A DNA stretch of 14,351 nt from Actinomycetes bacterium (lineage in GTDB: Bacteria > Actinomycetota > Actinomycetes > Propionibacteriales > Propionibacteriaceae), in contig JAEYNS010000350.1 of NCBI GenBank assembly GCA_023412435.1, positions 1 to 14,351 of the forward strand. The letters run 5' to 3'. Position 1 is the stretch's first letter; the number at the start of each line of letters is the position of its first letter. Both the position numbers and the translations under genes were made by a program. Positions 7,112 to 14,351 of this stretch are shown piece by piece. Below the pieces are notes generated by a model. That model was not told the DNA's origin, searched no databases, and saw only the letters and a program-made list of their open reading frames with translations.

Positions 7112-7117
7112 TAGGCT
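7112..7117 (+). promoter_or_regulatory. Putative -10 box for leaderless qor mRNA
   Basis: TAGGCT is followed by six bases (CGCGCC) and then the ATG at 7124, with no Shine-Dalgarno sequence between. Same arrangement as at the DUF3097 and hydrolase genes. No convincing -35 box can be seen. Confidence 0.5.
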
Positions 7118-7123
7118 CGCGCC

Positions 7124-8107
7124 ATGCGCGCTGTGGTGGCCCGAGAGGCGGGCGGTCCCGAGGTACTCCACGTCATCGAGCTCGACGATCCACTGCCGGG
7201 TCCGGGGCAACTGCTCGTGCGGGTCGCCGCTGCGGGGGTGAACTTCATCGATACCTACCGCCGTTCCGGCGTCTACCCGATCGCCTTCCCGCACACCGTC
7301 GGCACCGAGGGCGCCGGCGAGGTGGTCGGGCTCGGTGACGACGTCAGCGGGTTCGCGATCGGCGACCTGGTGTCCTGGGACAACGCGCCCGGCTCCTACG
7401 CCGAGCAGGTGCTCGTTCCGGCGGGGAACGCCGTCCGGCTGCCGGCAGGCACCGACCCCGTCACGGCCGGCGCGCTGCCGCTGCAGGGCATGACTGCCCA
7501 CTACCTGGTCACGTCCACGTTCGAGGTCGGGCCGGGCCACGACGTGCTGCTGCACGCCGGCGCCGGCGGGGTCGGGCTGCTGCTCACCCAGCTCGCGGTC
7601 GCGCGCGGTGCACGGGTGATCACCACCGTCGGGTCGGCGGCCAAGGCCGACCTGTCCAGGGCGGCGGGCGCGACCCACGTCATCGACTACTCCACCTTGG
7701 GCGACATCGCCACCGAGCTGCCCCCGTTGGTGAAGGACCTGACCGGCGGCGCCGGCGTCCACGTCGTCTACGACGGTGTGGGGAAGTCGACCTTCGACGC
7801 GTCCCTGGCCTCGCTGCGCCGCCGCGGCATGCTGGTGCTGTTCGGCGGGGCCTCGGGGCAGGTGCCGCCGTTCGACATCCAGCGGCTCAATGCCGGCGGG
7901 TCGCTGTTCCTCACCCGTCCCACGCTCGCCCACCACCTCGCAACTCGCGAGGAGCTGGAGTGGCGGATGTCGGATCTGCTGGCGGCGGTGGCCGACGGCA
8001 GCCTCAAGCTGCGCGTCGGGGCTACCTTCCCGCTCGCCCGGGCCGCCGACGCGCACCGCGCGCTGGAGGGCAGGCAGACCACCGGCAAGGTGGTCCTGCT
8101 GCCCTGA
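7124..8107 (+). CDS. qor: Zinc-independent NADPH:quinone oxidoreductase (QorA type)
   Basis: 327 residues, same length and order of motifs as E. coli Qor. It belongs to the medium-chain dehydrogenase/reductase superfamily and reduces quinones with NADPH in the cytoplasm. The GroES-like domain carries NFIDTYRRSGVYP (40-52). The Rossmann domain has AGAGGVGLLLTQ (145-156). Further family stretches are GATHVIDY (182-189), VVYDGVGKSTFDASL (214-228), SLFLTRPTLAHHLATREEL (260-278) and the C-terminal TTGKVVLLP. The catalytic and structural zinc cysteines of alcohol dehydrogenases are absent, as expected for this subgroup. The ATG start sits six bases after TAGGCT. The gene is divergent from DUF3097 and converges on livF, with 15 bases between the stops; each must terminate near or inside the other. 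Confidence 0.94.
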   Translation: MRAVVAREAGGPEVLHVIELDDPLPGPGQLLVRVAAAGVNFIDTYRRSGVYPIAFPHTVGTEGAGEVVGLGDDVSGFAIGDLVSWDNAPGSYAEQVLVPAGNAVRLPAGTDPVTAGALPLQGMTAHYLVTSTFEVGPGHDVLLHAGAGGVGLLLTQLAVARGARVITTVGSAAKADLSRAAGATHVIDYSTLGDIATELPPLVKDLTGGAGVHVVYDGVGKSTFDASLASLRRRGMLVLFGGASGQVPPFDIQRLNAGGSLFLTRPTLAHHLATREELEWRMSDLLAAVADGSLKLRVGATFPLARAADAHRALEGRQTTGKVVLLP

Positions 8108-8122
8108 CCAGGGCGGGGCGGC

Positions 8123-8830
8123 TCAGGCCGCGCCGAGGTAGGCCCGCCGCACCCTGTCGTCGCGCAGCAGGTTGCGTCCGGAGTCGGTGAACGCGATGGT
8201 CCCCACCTCGAGGACGTAGCCGCGGTCGGCCAGCGACAGCGCCGCCTGGGCGTTCTGCTCGACGAGCAGGATGGTGACCCCTTCGGACTGCAGTTCCCGG
8301 ATGGTGCGCATGATCGTCTGGGTCATGATCGGTGACAGCCCCATCGAGGGCTCGTCCAGCATCAGCATCTTGGGACGGCTCATCATGGCGCGCCCGATCG
8401 CCAGCATCTGCTGCTCGCCCCCGGAGAACAGGCCTGCGGGCTCGTGCCGGCGCTCCCCGAGCACCTGGAACAGGTCGTAGACCCTCGCCATGTCGGCCTT
8501 GATCCCCGCGTGGTCCTTGCGGGAGTACGAGCCGAGCTTGAGATTGTCCTCCACCGACATCCTGCGGAACAGCCGCCGTCCCTCGGGCGAGTGCGCGATC
8601 CCCCGTTCGACCACCTGGTGGGCGGGCAGGGTGTCGATCCGGCTGCCCTCGAACCAGATCTCTCCCGCGGCCGGCTTCAGCAGTGACGAGATGGTGCGCA
8701 GGGTGGTCGACTTGCCGGCCCCGTTGGTACCCAGGAGGGTGACGATCTCGCCCTTCTCGACGGTGAACGAGATGCCCTTCACCGCCGTGACCCGGCCGTA
8801 GGAGACGACCAGGTCCTTGATCTCAAGCAT
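8123..8830 (-). CDS. livF: Branched-chain amino acid ABC transporter ATPase LivF
   Basis: 235 residues, typical LivF. It is one of two cytoplasmic ATPases powering the importer. Walker A is GTNGAGKST (34-42), the signature is FSGGEQQ (135-141, Phe where most have Leu) and Walker B is MLMLDEP (155-161). The H-loop region reads LLVEQNAQAAL (188-198), the EQN form characteristic of LivF rather than the EHD form of LivG. It ends with YLGAA. The ATG start overlaps the last eight bases of livG. It is the last gene of livKHMGF and converges with qor; no strong terminator is visible in the 15 bases between them. Confidence 0.96.
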   Translation of the reverse strand: MLEIKDLVVSYGRVTAVKGISFTVEKGEIVTLLGTNGAGKSTTLRTISSLLKPAAGEIWFEGSRIDTLPAHQVVERGIAHSPEGRRLFRRMSVEDNLKLGSYSRKDHAGIKADMARVYDLFQVLGERRHEPAGLFSGGEQQMLAIGRAMMSRPKMLMLDEPSMGLSPIMTQTIMRTIRELQSEGVTILLVEQNAQAALSLADRGYVLEVGTIAFTDSGRNLLRDDRVRRAYLGAA

Positions 8831-9656
8831 CGCTGCCCTCCCCGTCGTCGACCAGTTCCGGTGAGCCGAGATAGGCCTCGATCACGCGCGGGTCGGTCTG
8901 CACCTGCGTGGCGCTGCCCTCGATCAGGACCTGCCCGCGGACCAGGCAGCACACCCTGTCGCACAGGTTGAAGATGAACTTCATGTCGTGCTCGATGACG
9001 ACGATCGCCATCCCGAGGTCGCGGATCCGGAAGATCAGGTCCTCGGCCTGCCGGGTCTCCTGCGGGTTCATGCCGGCGGTGGGTTCGTCCAGCAGCAGCA
9101 GCTTCGGATCGGTGGCCAGCGCCCGGGCGATCTCCAGCCGCCGCTGGTCGCCGTAGGAGAGGTTGCGCGACAGGTGGTCCCCCGCCGAGCCCAGCCCGAC
9201 GAACTCCAGCAGGTCCCTGGCCTTCTCGGTGGACTCCACCTCCTCATGGCGGTGCCGCGGCAGCCGCAGGACGGCGTCCACCGCGTTCGCCTTCGTCCGG
9301 GTGTACATGCCCACCATGACGTTCTCCAGCGCTGTCATGTTGTGGAACAGCCGGATGTTCTGGAAGGTGCGCGCCATACCGGCCCTGACGACGTGGCGCG
9401 ACCGCGGCGGCAACGGCGCCCCGTCGAACCACACCACTCCCGAACTGGGTCGGTAGAGGCCGGTGAGGCAGTTGAAGAAGGTGGTCTTGCCGGCCCCGTT
9501 CGGCCCGATCAGGCCCACGATCTCCCCGGTGTGCACCTGCAGGCTGACATCGCTGACCGCCTTGAGGCCGCCGAACTGCATGGTGACGTCGCGGGCGTCC
9601 AGCAGCAGGCCGCTGGCCGGCTCGGCAGCGCCGACCGGATCAGGCATCGCCATCAC
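8823..9656 (-). CDS. livG: Branched-chain amino acid ABC transporter ATPase LivG
   Basis: 277 residues, slightly longer than most LivG because of a short acidic C-terminal tail ([11 protein letters not shown], 267-277). It is the second cytoplasmic ATPase of the importer. Walker A is GPNGAGKTT (51-59), the Q-loop region is [10 protein letters not shown] (95-104), the signature is LSYGDQRR (166-173, Asp where many have Gln), Walker B is LLLLDEP (186-192) and the H-loop is IEHDMKF (221-227). The start is uncertain: GTG at 9656 shares GTGA with the livM stop, while the next codon is ATG (9653). AAGGGAG lies seven bases before that ATG, which therefore has the better ribosome spacing. The difference is one residue. 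Confidence 0.95.
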   Translation of the reverse strand: MMAMPDPVGAAEPASGLLLDARDVTMQFGGLKAVSDVSLQVHTGEIVGLIGPNGAGKTTFFNCLTGLYRPSSGVVWFDGAPLPPRSRHVVRAGMARTFQNIRLFHNMTALENVMVGMYTRTKANAVDAVLRLPRHRHEEVESTEKARDLLEFVGLGSAGDHLSRNLSYGDQRRLEIARALATDPKLLLLDEPTAGMNPQETRQAEDLIFRIRDLGMAIVVIEHDMKFIFNLCDRVCCLVRGQVLIEGSATQVQTDPRVIEAYLGSPELVDDGEGSDA

Positions 9657-11379
9657 GCGTCTCCCTTCGGATCGGGGTTGTAGTGGGCCTGGTGCAGGAT
9701 CAGCTCCTCCTCGATCTCCTCGGCCAGGTCCTCGTCGTCGGCGTGGAACTCCAACTGGCGGCGCTCGTCGGCGATGATGCCCTCCGGACGGAACTGCATC
9801 ATGAACACCATCAGCAGGCCGAACAGCAACAGCCGGTAGTCGGAGAAGAAGCGCAGCTTCTCGGGCAGCACCTTCAGGATCGTGGCGCCGATCAGGACGC
9901 CCATCACCGTTCCCATGCCGCCCAGGACGACGGCCGCCACGAGGAAGGCCGACTCGAGGAAGACGTACTGCTCGGGCACCACCGAGGTATCCATGTGGGC
10001 CTTCACAGTGCCAGCCACGCCCGCCAGGAAGGCACCGCCGGCGAAGGCCAGCAGCTTCAGCGCGAACGTGTTGACGCCCATCGCCTCGGCGGCGAGCTCA
10101 TCCTCCCGGATGGCCACCCAGCCACGGCCGATCCGGGACCGGTTCAGGTTGGTGAAGACCAGAATGATGAACGCCAGCACCAGCAGCATCAGCCAGAAGT
10201 AGTTCGCGAACCGGCCCGTCTCGATGCCGAAGAAGTGCTGCGGCTGGCCGAAGTCGAAGCCGAAGAAGTTCAGGTTCGGGATCCCGGGGATGCCATTGGG
10301 GCCGTTGGTCAGGTCCGGGCCGTCGTTGCCGTCGAGGTTGCGCATCGCCAGCCGGAAGATCTCGCCGAAGGCAAGGGTCACGATGGCGAGGTAGTCGCCG
10401 GAGACCCGCAGTGTCGGCGAGCCGATCAGCAGGCCGAGCAGGGCCGCCACCGTTCCTGCGATCAGCACCGTGACGATGAACGGCGGGCTCCAGTTGATCG
10501 TTGAGAAGGCCGACTCCGACAGCATCGCAGCGGTGAACGCGCCGGCGCCGAGGAAGGCGATGTAGCCGAGGTCGAGCAGACCGACCAGGCCGATCACGAT
10601 GTTGAGGCCGAGCGCGGTCGCGGCGAACACCAGCACCTGCGCGGCGATCGACATGTTGGCGTCCGAGCCGCCCTGGGTGAACGGGAACGCGAAGGCAGCC
10701 ACGAAGGCCGAGAACACCAGCACCCGCTTGTTCAGCGACACTGCTGTCGCGTACCAGCCGAAGACCCCCCACTCCTTGAGGGTGAGGACGATGACGACGA
10801 TCAGCGCGACGAAGAGGAAGAACTCTCCGGCGCCCTCCAGAGACAGCATGTACACCGCGGCGAACAGAATGGCGGCCAGGCCGACGGCGATGGCCAGCAC
10901 CTGCGCCCACTGCGGCGTCCGGACGCGGCCGAGGCTCGGCTCGGGCGACTCGGGCAGCACGAGACTCGCCACCGCGGCGACCGCGGCGCCGGCCAGCGCC
11001 AGCCACACTCCTGGCTCGGTGTTCACCAGACCGCCGGACTCCAGCGCGATCGCCACGACGGCCAGGACCGCAGCAGCCGCGGCGCCGATGGCCGCCGTGC
11101 GGGCAGCACTGTTCCAGGCCACCACTCGTGCCCACCGCCTCAGCCGGGACCTGCCCAGCAGCGGCACGAGGAACAGGGCCGCTCCGGCCAGGCCGAGCGC
11201 CAGGAAGTGCCATTGCAGCGGCGAGGGCGCGGCCCAGTAGGTCATGTCGTCGAGCGCCTGCCGGCGGTACGCCCAGGGCAGGAACACCGACCCGGCGACC
11301 AGCAGCAGCCCGGCCGCGCCGGCGATTCGGGCCGGCACCTGCAGCTGCTGAAGCCGCTGGTCGGAGAACGGGAGCTTGA

Positions 11380-11383
<4 letters not shown>
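9653..11383 (-). CDS. livM: Branched-chain amino acid ABC transporter permease LivM, N-terminally extended
   Basis: 576 residues, against roughly 300-430 in typical LivM. The LivM core spans about 218-540 and includes [21 protein letters not shown] (259-279, in pieces), [20 protein letters not shown] (322-341) and the cytoplasmic EAA-type loop [19 protein letters not shown] (419-437), which contacts LivG/LivF. It ends at FRPEGII. The first ~215 residues hold about six further hydrophobic segments (around 20-38, 58-77, 94-115, 125-143, 159-180, 187-203), with FLPWAY at 34-39 and [16 protein letters not shown] at 117-132. I recall similar extensions in other actinobacterial LivM, but their role is unknown. 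An acidic tail follows ([12 protein letters not shown], 549-560). The ATG start overlaps the livH stop (ATGA). Confidence 0.94.
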
Positions 11384-12339
<956 letters not shown>

Positions 12340-12384
12340 CCCGCCAGCACCCTCCCTCTCTTGGTCCACATCCCCCGGGCGACG

Positions 12385-12419
12385 CGGTTGGTGCCCTCCG
12401 CGCTGGAGGGCACCAACCG
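12385..12419 (-). terminator. Strong livK-livH intergenic hairpin
   Basis: A perfect 15-bp inverted repeat (CGGTTGGTGCCCTCC / GGAGGGCACCAACCG) with a five-base loop lies 25 bases after the livK stop and 45 bases before the livH start. After one mismatch the pairing continues for two more bases. No T-run follows on the minus strand, so full termination is unlikely. The likely role is to stall polymerase partly, or to protect the 3' end of livK mRNA, giving more binding protein than permease, as in other ABC operons. Confidence 0.75.
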
Positions 12420-12444
12420 TGTCACGTCCTCACCGGTGACCCGG

Positions 12445-13680
12445 TCAGTCCAGGCTCACAACCTGCTCGGTCCCCCAGGCGCCGCTGGCGACCTTGTAGA
12501 CCGTGATGGTGCGGGTGATGGTGTCGCCGAACTCGTCGAACTCCACCCGTCCGGACGCGCCGTCGAAGGCGACGTCGTTGGTGGCGGCGACGATCGCCTC
12601 ACGCGCGGACTTGGCATCCGTCGCGTTCGGCAGGGCCACCTTCAGGGCCTCGATGATGGCGTTGGCGGCGTCGTAGGACATCGGGCCGTAGGCGGCGTAG
12701 GGCTCGGCGAAGCCCTTGGCCTCGTAGGCGGCGATGAAGTCGGCCGCCGACGGCAGCTCCTCCGGCGGCGCACCGACGGAGGTGGCGAGGTCGCCGTCGG
12801 ACCCGCTACCGGCGAGTTCGATGAAGGTCGGGTCGAAGATGCCGTCGCCGCCCATCAGCGGGACGTTCAGGCCGTTGGCCTTCATCTGGTTGGACAGCGG
12901 GCCACCCGAGGGGTACTCGCCTCCGAAGTAGACGACCTCAGGGCCGGCGGTCGCGATCTTGGTGACCACGGTGGTGTAGTCGGACGCGTCGGCGTCGATC
13001 GACTCGGCCGCGACCACCTGCCCGCCACCGTCGGTGTAGGCCTTGGTGAAGGCCTCGACCAGGCCCTGGCCGTAGGTGCCCTTGTTGTGCACCGTGGCGA
13101 CCTTCTTGATGCCGCTGTCCAGCAGGAACTTCGCGGCGACCGGACCCTGGACGGCGTCAGTGGTGGCGGTCCGGAAGTAGTTGGCGTTCGGCCGGCTCGG
13201 GCTGGCCGGGTCCGCGCCCTGGGTGAGCGTGGGGTTGGTGTTGGCCGGCGACACCTGGACGATCTTGGCGGCGTCCAGGATCGGGATCACGCTCTGGGCG
13301 ACGCCGGAGTTCAGCGTCCCCACGACACCGACGACCTCGTCATCGGCGGCCAGCGAGGTGGCGGCGTTGGCGCCGACGTCGGGCTTGGCCTCGTCGTCCA
13401 TCGGGACGAACTCCAGCGTCCAGCCGGGGATGGCGCCCGACTCGTTGGCCTGGTCGATGGCCAGCTGGACCGAGTTCCGCATGCCGGTGCCGAGGGCGGA
13501 CAGGCCGCCGGACAGCGGGGCGATGAAGCCGATCTTGGCGACCTTGTTCTCCGCAGGGGCGGACGTCTCGCTCCCGCCGGCGGTCGGCGAGGCGACCGGC
13601 TCGCGAGAGCCGCAGCCGGCCAGCGCCAGCGACGCGACGAGGATCGTCGCACCCATGAGCTTGATGGATCTGTTGTTCAC
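12445..13680 (-). CDS. livK: Branched-chain amino acid ABC transporter substrate-binding lipoprotein
   Basis: 411 residues from the GTG at 13680. The frame is open further upstream, but this GTG has GGAGG four bases before it and gives a proper signal peptide, whereas the longer reading adds 27 unrelated residues. The lipoprotein signal is a charged start (MNNRSIK), a hydrophobic core and the lipobox LAGC, with Cys23 as the lipidated residue. A Ser/Ala/Pro-rich linker follows (about 24-46), then a type I periplasmic-binding fold (Peripla_BP_6) starting near KIGFIAPLSGGLSALG. Later family stretches are VVGTLNSGVAQSVIPILD, AKIVQVSPANTNPTLTQ and YGPMSYDAANAIIEAL. It captures the substrate outside the membrane and delivers it to LivH/LivM. 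The sequence resembles Leu/Ile/Val-binding proteins, but related ligands such as amides cannot be excluded. First gene of the operon. Confidence 0.94.
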   Translation of the reverse strand: MNNRSIKLMGATILVASLALAGCGSREPVASPTAGGSETSAPAENKVAKIGFIAPLSGGLSALGTGMRNSVQLAIDQANESGAIPGWTLEFVPMDDEAKPDVGANAATSLAADDEVVGVVGTLNSGVAQSVIPILDAAKIVQVSPANTNPTLTQGADPASPSRPNANYFRTATTDAVQGPVAAKFLLDSGIKKVATVHNKGTYGQGLVEAFTKAYTDGGGQVVAAESIDADASDYTTVVTKIATAGPEVVYFGGEYPSGGPLSNQMKANGLNVPLMGGDGIFDPTFIELAGSGSDGDLATSVGAPPEELPSAADFIAAYEAKGFAEPYAAYGPMSYDAANAIIEALKVALPNATDAKSAREAIVAATNDVAFDGASGRVEFDEFGDTITRTITVYKVASGAWGTEQVVSLD

Positions 13681-13698
13681 ATGTCCTCCAATGGTGAT

Positions 13699-13717
13699 CA
13701 GTGGCCTCCCGCCACTG
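13699..13717 (-). promoter_or_regulatory. Hairpin in the livK 5' leader
   Basis: CAGTGGC and GCCACTG form a perfect 7-bp stem around a five-base loop, GGGAG on the minus strand. It sits 18 bases upstream of the livK GTG and just ahead of the ribosome site GGAGG. The loop itself is Shine-Dalgarno-like. It may stabilise the 5' end or tune translation. No known riboswitch class is recognised. Confidence 0.45.
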
Positions 13718-13730
13718 GCACGGTCGGGCA

Positions 13731-13736
13731 AGGCTA
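13731..13736 (-). promoter_or_regulatory. Possible livK -10 box
   Basis: TAGCCT on the minus strand fits TANNNT and would start the transcript near 13724, giving a leader of about 44 bases that contains the 13699-13717 hairpin. The -35 position (GGTTTT) is poor, as often seen in activator-dependent promoters. An alternative is TTATAT (complement of 13750-13755). The choice is uncertain. Confidence 0.3.
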
Positions 13737-13767
13737 CGAGAGGCAGGCCATATAAAACCACCGTTTT

Positions 13768-13794
13768 GTCTCACCCTTGTTACAGCGCAGTCTC
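13768..13794. promoter_or_regulatory. Phased pentamer array, possible GlnR-type operator
   Basis: The minus strand reads GAGAC-N6-GTAAC-N6-GAGAC, three pentamers with exact 11-base phasing. The known GlnR box of actinobacteria alternates gTnAC and GAAAC half-sites at the same N6 spacing. Here the GTAAC site is perfect and the two others differ from GAAAC by one base. The expected fourth half-site is not convincing. The array ends 87 bases upstream of livK, suitable for an activator acting on the 13731-13736 promoter. Another OmpR-family regulator is equally possible. Confidence 0.35.
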
Positions 13795-13881
13795 AATCGG
13801 CGGGACGTTACGAAATCGTTGTTAATCCACGGCGGTGGAATTGCCCGCTTGCGCTCGTCAGATGATGAATTCTAAATCGTT

Positions 13882-14351
13882 TCAGTCGAGCAGATCCCTG
13901 ACGATCCCGTCTGCCAGCAAGCGTCCTGACAAGGTGAGATGCAGCCGCTCGCCGCGACGTTCGGCATGTCCGGCCTGGAGGATCGCGGGCACGCGCCGTC
14001 GTTCAGTAGGAGTGAGTATGTCCAGACCAATTCCCTCGGCGAGCCGAAGGCCCAGCAGAACTGCTTCCACGCGCTGGTCGGCGGGGGTCAGGAGCTCCCG
14101 GCCCTCGGCGGGGCTTTCCCCGACGGCCAACCGCGCCGAATAGCGTCCGGGGTGGCGCAGGTTCCACCATCGCACCCCACCGACGTGGGAGTGGGCGCCC
14201 GGCCCGATCCCCCACCAGTCGTGGCTGCGCCAGTACGCGAGGTTGTGCCGGCAGTCCTGGCCGGGCAGCGACCAGTTGCTCACCTCGTACCAGGCAAGCC
14301 CTGCGGTGGTGAGTTCCCGGTCGGCGATCGCGTAGTAGGCGGCGTGGACGT
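13882..14351 (-). CDS. hemW: Radical SAM heme chaperone HemW, C-terminal part
   Basis: The last 155 residues are visible; the 5' part, with the CxxxCxxC radical-SAM cluster site, lies beyond the window edge. The frame is open to position 14351. Diagnostic stretches read YEVSNWSLPG, CRHNLAYWRSHDWWGIGPGAHSHVGG and RWWNLRHPGRY, followed by the HemN_C-like segment RVEAVLLGLRLAEGIGLDIL and a winged-helix-like end. HemW is the HemN-like protein that binds heme and hands it to target enzymes; older annotation as coproporphyrinogen III oxidase is probably wrong for this group. The gene precedes livK on the same strand with 201 bases between, so livK likely has its own promoter. No good terminator follows hemW. 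Confidence 0.93.
   Translation of the reverse strand, partial: VHAAYYAIADRELTTAGLAWYEVSNWSLPGQDCRHNLAYWRSHDWWGIGPGAHSHVGGVRWWNLRHPGRYSARLAVGESPAEGRELLTPADQRVEAVLLGLRLAEGIGLDILTPTERRRVPAILQAGHAERRGERLHLTLSGRLLADGIVRDLLD

Noticed and set aside
6182..8056. 624-residue minus-strand frame spanning qor and DUF3097
   Set aside because: It runs antisense to qor and out of frame with DUF3097, both of which are clear. The composition is that of a frame shadow.
8102..8113. CCCTG-AC-CAGGG between qor and livF as a two-way terminator
   Set aside because: A two-base loop is too tight, the stem is short and there is no T-run on either side.
13826..13839. Short hairpin TCCAC-GGCG-GTGGA as a hemW terminator
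   Set aside because: The stem is only five base pairs and no T-run follows on the minus strand, so it is too weak to call.

Overview
The window is high-GC chromosomal DNA in the actinobacterial style: strong GC bias at third codon positions, frequent GTG starts, many 4-base start/stop overlaps, TANNNT -10 hexamers close to start codons, and the actinobacteria-restricted families DUF3097 and DUF5302. Tgt, HrcA, DnaJ and LivM are all of actinobacterial type. I cannot name the genus; a propionibacterial or related lineage is only a guess. It reads as ordinary core chromosome. I see no transposase, integrase, phage gene, CRISPR array, tRNA or rRNA.

Layout from left to right. (1) Positions 1-101 hold three regularly spaced hairpins; the last covers the tgt stop codon. 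(2) Positions 92-4266, minus strand: the chain hrcA-dnaJ-rsmE-tgt (heat-shock repressor, co-chaperone, 16S rRNA methyltransferase, tRNA-guanine transglycosylase). Each start overlaps the preceding stop, and a CIRCE operator lies just upstream of hrcA. (3) Positions 4398-5237, plus strand: a metallo-beta-lactamase-fold hydrolase whose start codon suggests a leaderless mRNA. (4) Positions 5240-7050, minus strand: DUF3097, an inositol-monophosphatase-family phosphatase and a 55-residue DUF5302 protein, with another leaderless-type start at DUF3097. (5) Positions 7124-8107, plus strand: a zinc-independent quinone oxidoreductase divergent from DUF3097, with its own leaderless-type promoter. (6) Positions 8123-13680, minus strand: a complete branched-chain-amino-acid-type ABC importer, livK-livH-livM-livG-livF. 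A very strong hairpin separates the binding-protein gene from the permease/ATPase genes. LivM carries an extra N-terminal membrane region. The livK upstream region has a 27-bp array of 11-bp-phased pentamers resembling a GlnR-type operator. (7) Positions 13882-14351, minus strand: the 3' part of hemW, cut by the window edge.

How the genes work together: the stress block couples chaperone control (HrcA/CIRCE, DnaJ) with rRNA and tRNA modification (RsmE, Tgt). The liv block is a self-contained uptake system: lipoprotein LivK delivers substrate to the LivH/LivM channel, driven by LivG/LivF. As I recall, hemW, DUF3097 and hrcA-dnaJ-rsmE lie near one another in other actinobacteria such as Streptomyces, so the liv operon and qor look like additions within an older conserved neighbourhood.

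No dramatic new system is visible. The points most worth following are the TOPRIM-like signature in DUF3097, the altered substrate-pocket motif in Tgt, the possible GlnR-type operator of the liv operon, the LivM extension, the leaderless-promoter set and the three-hairpin array.
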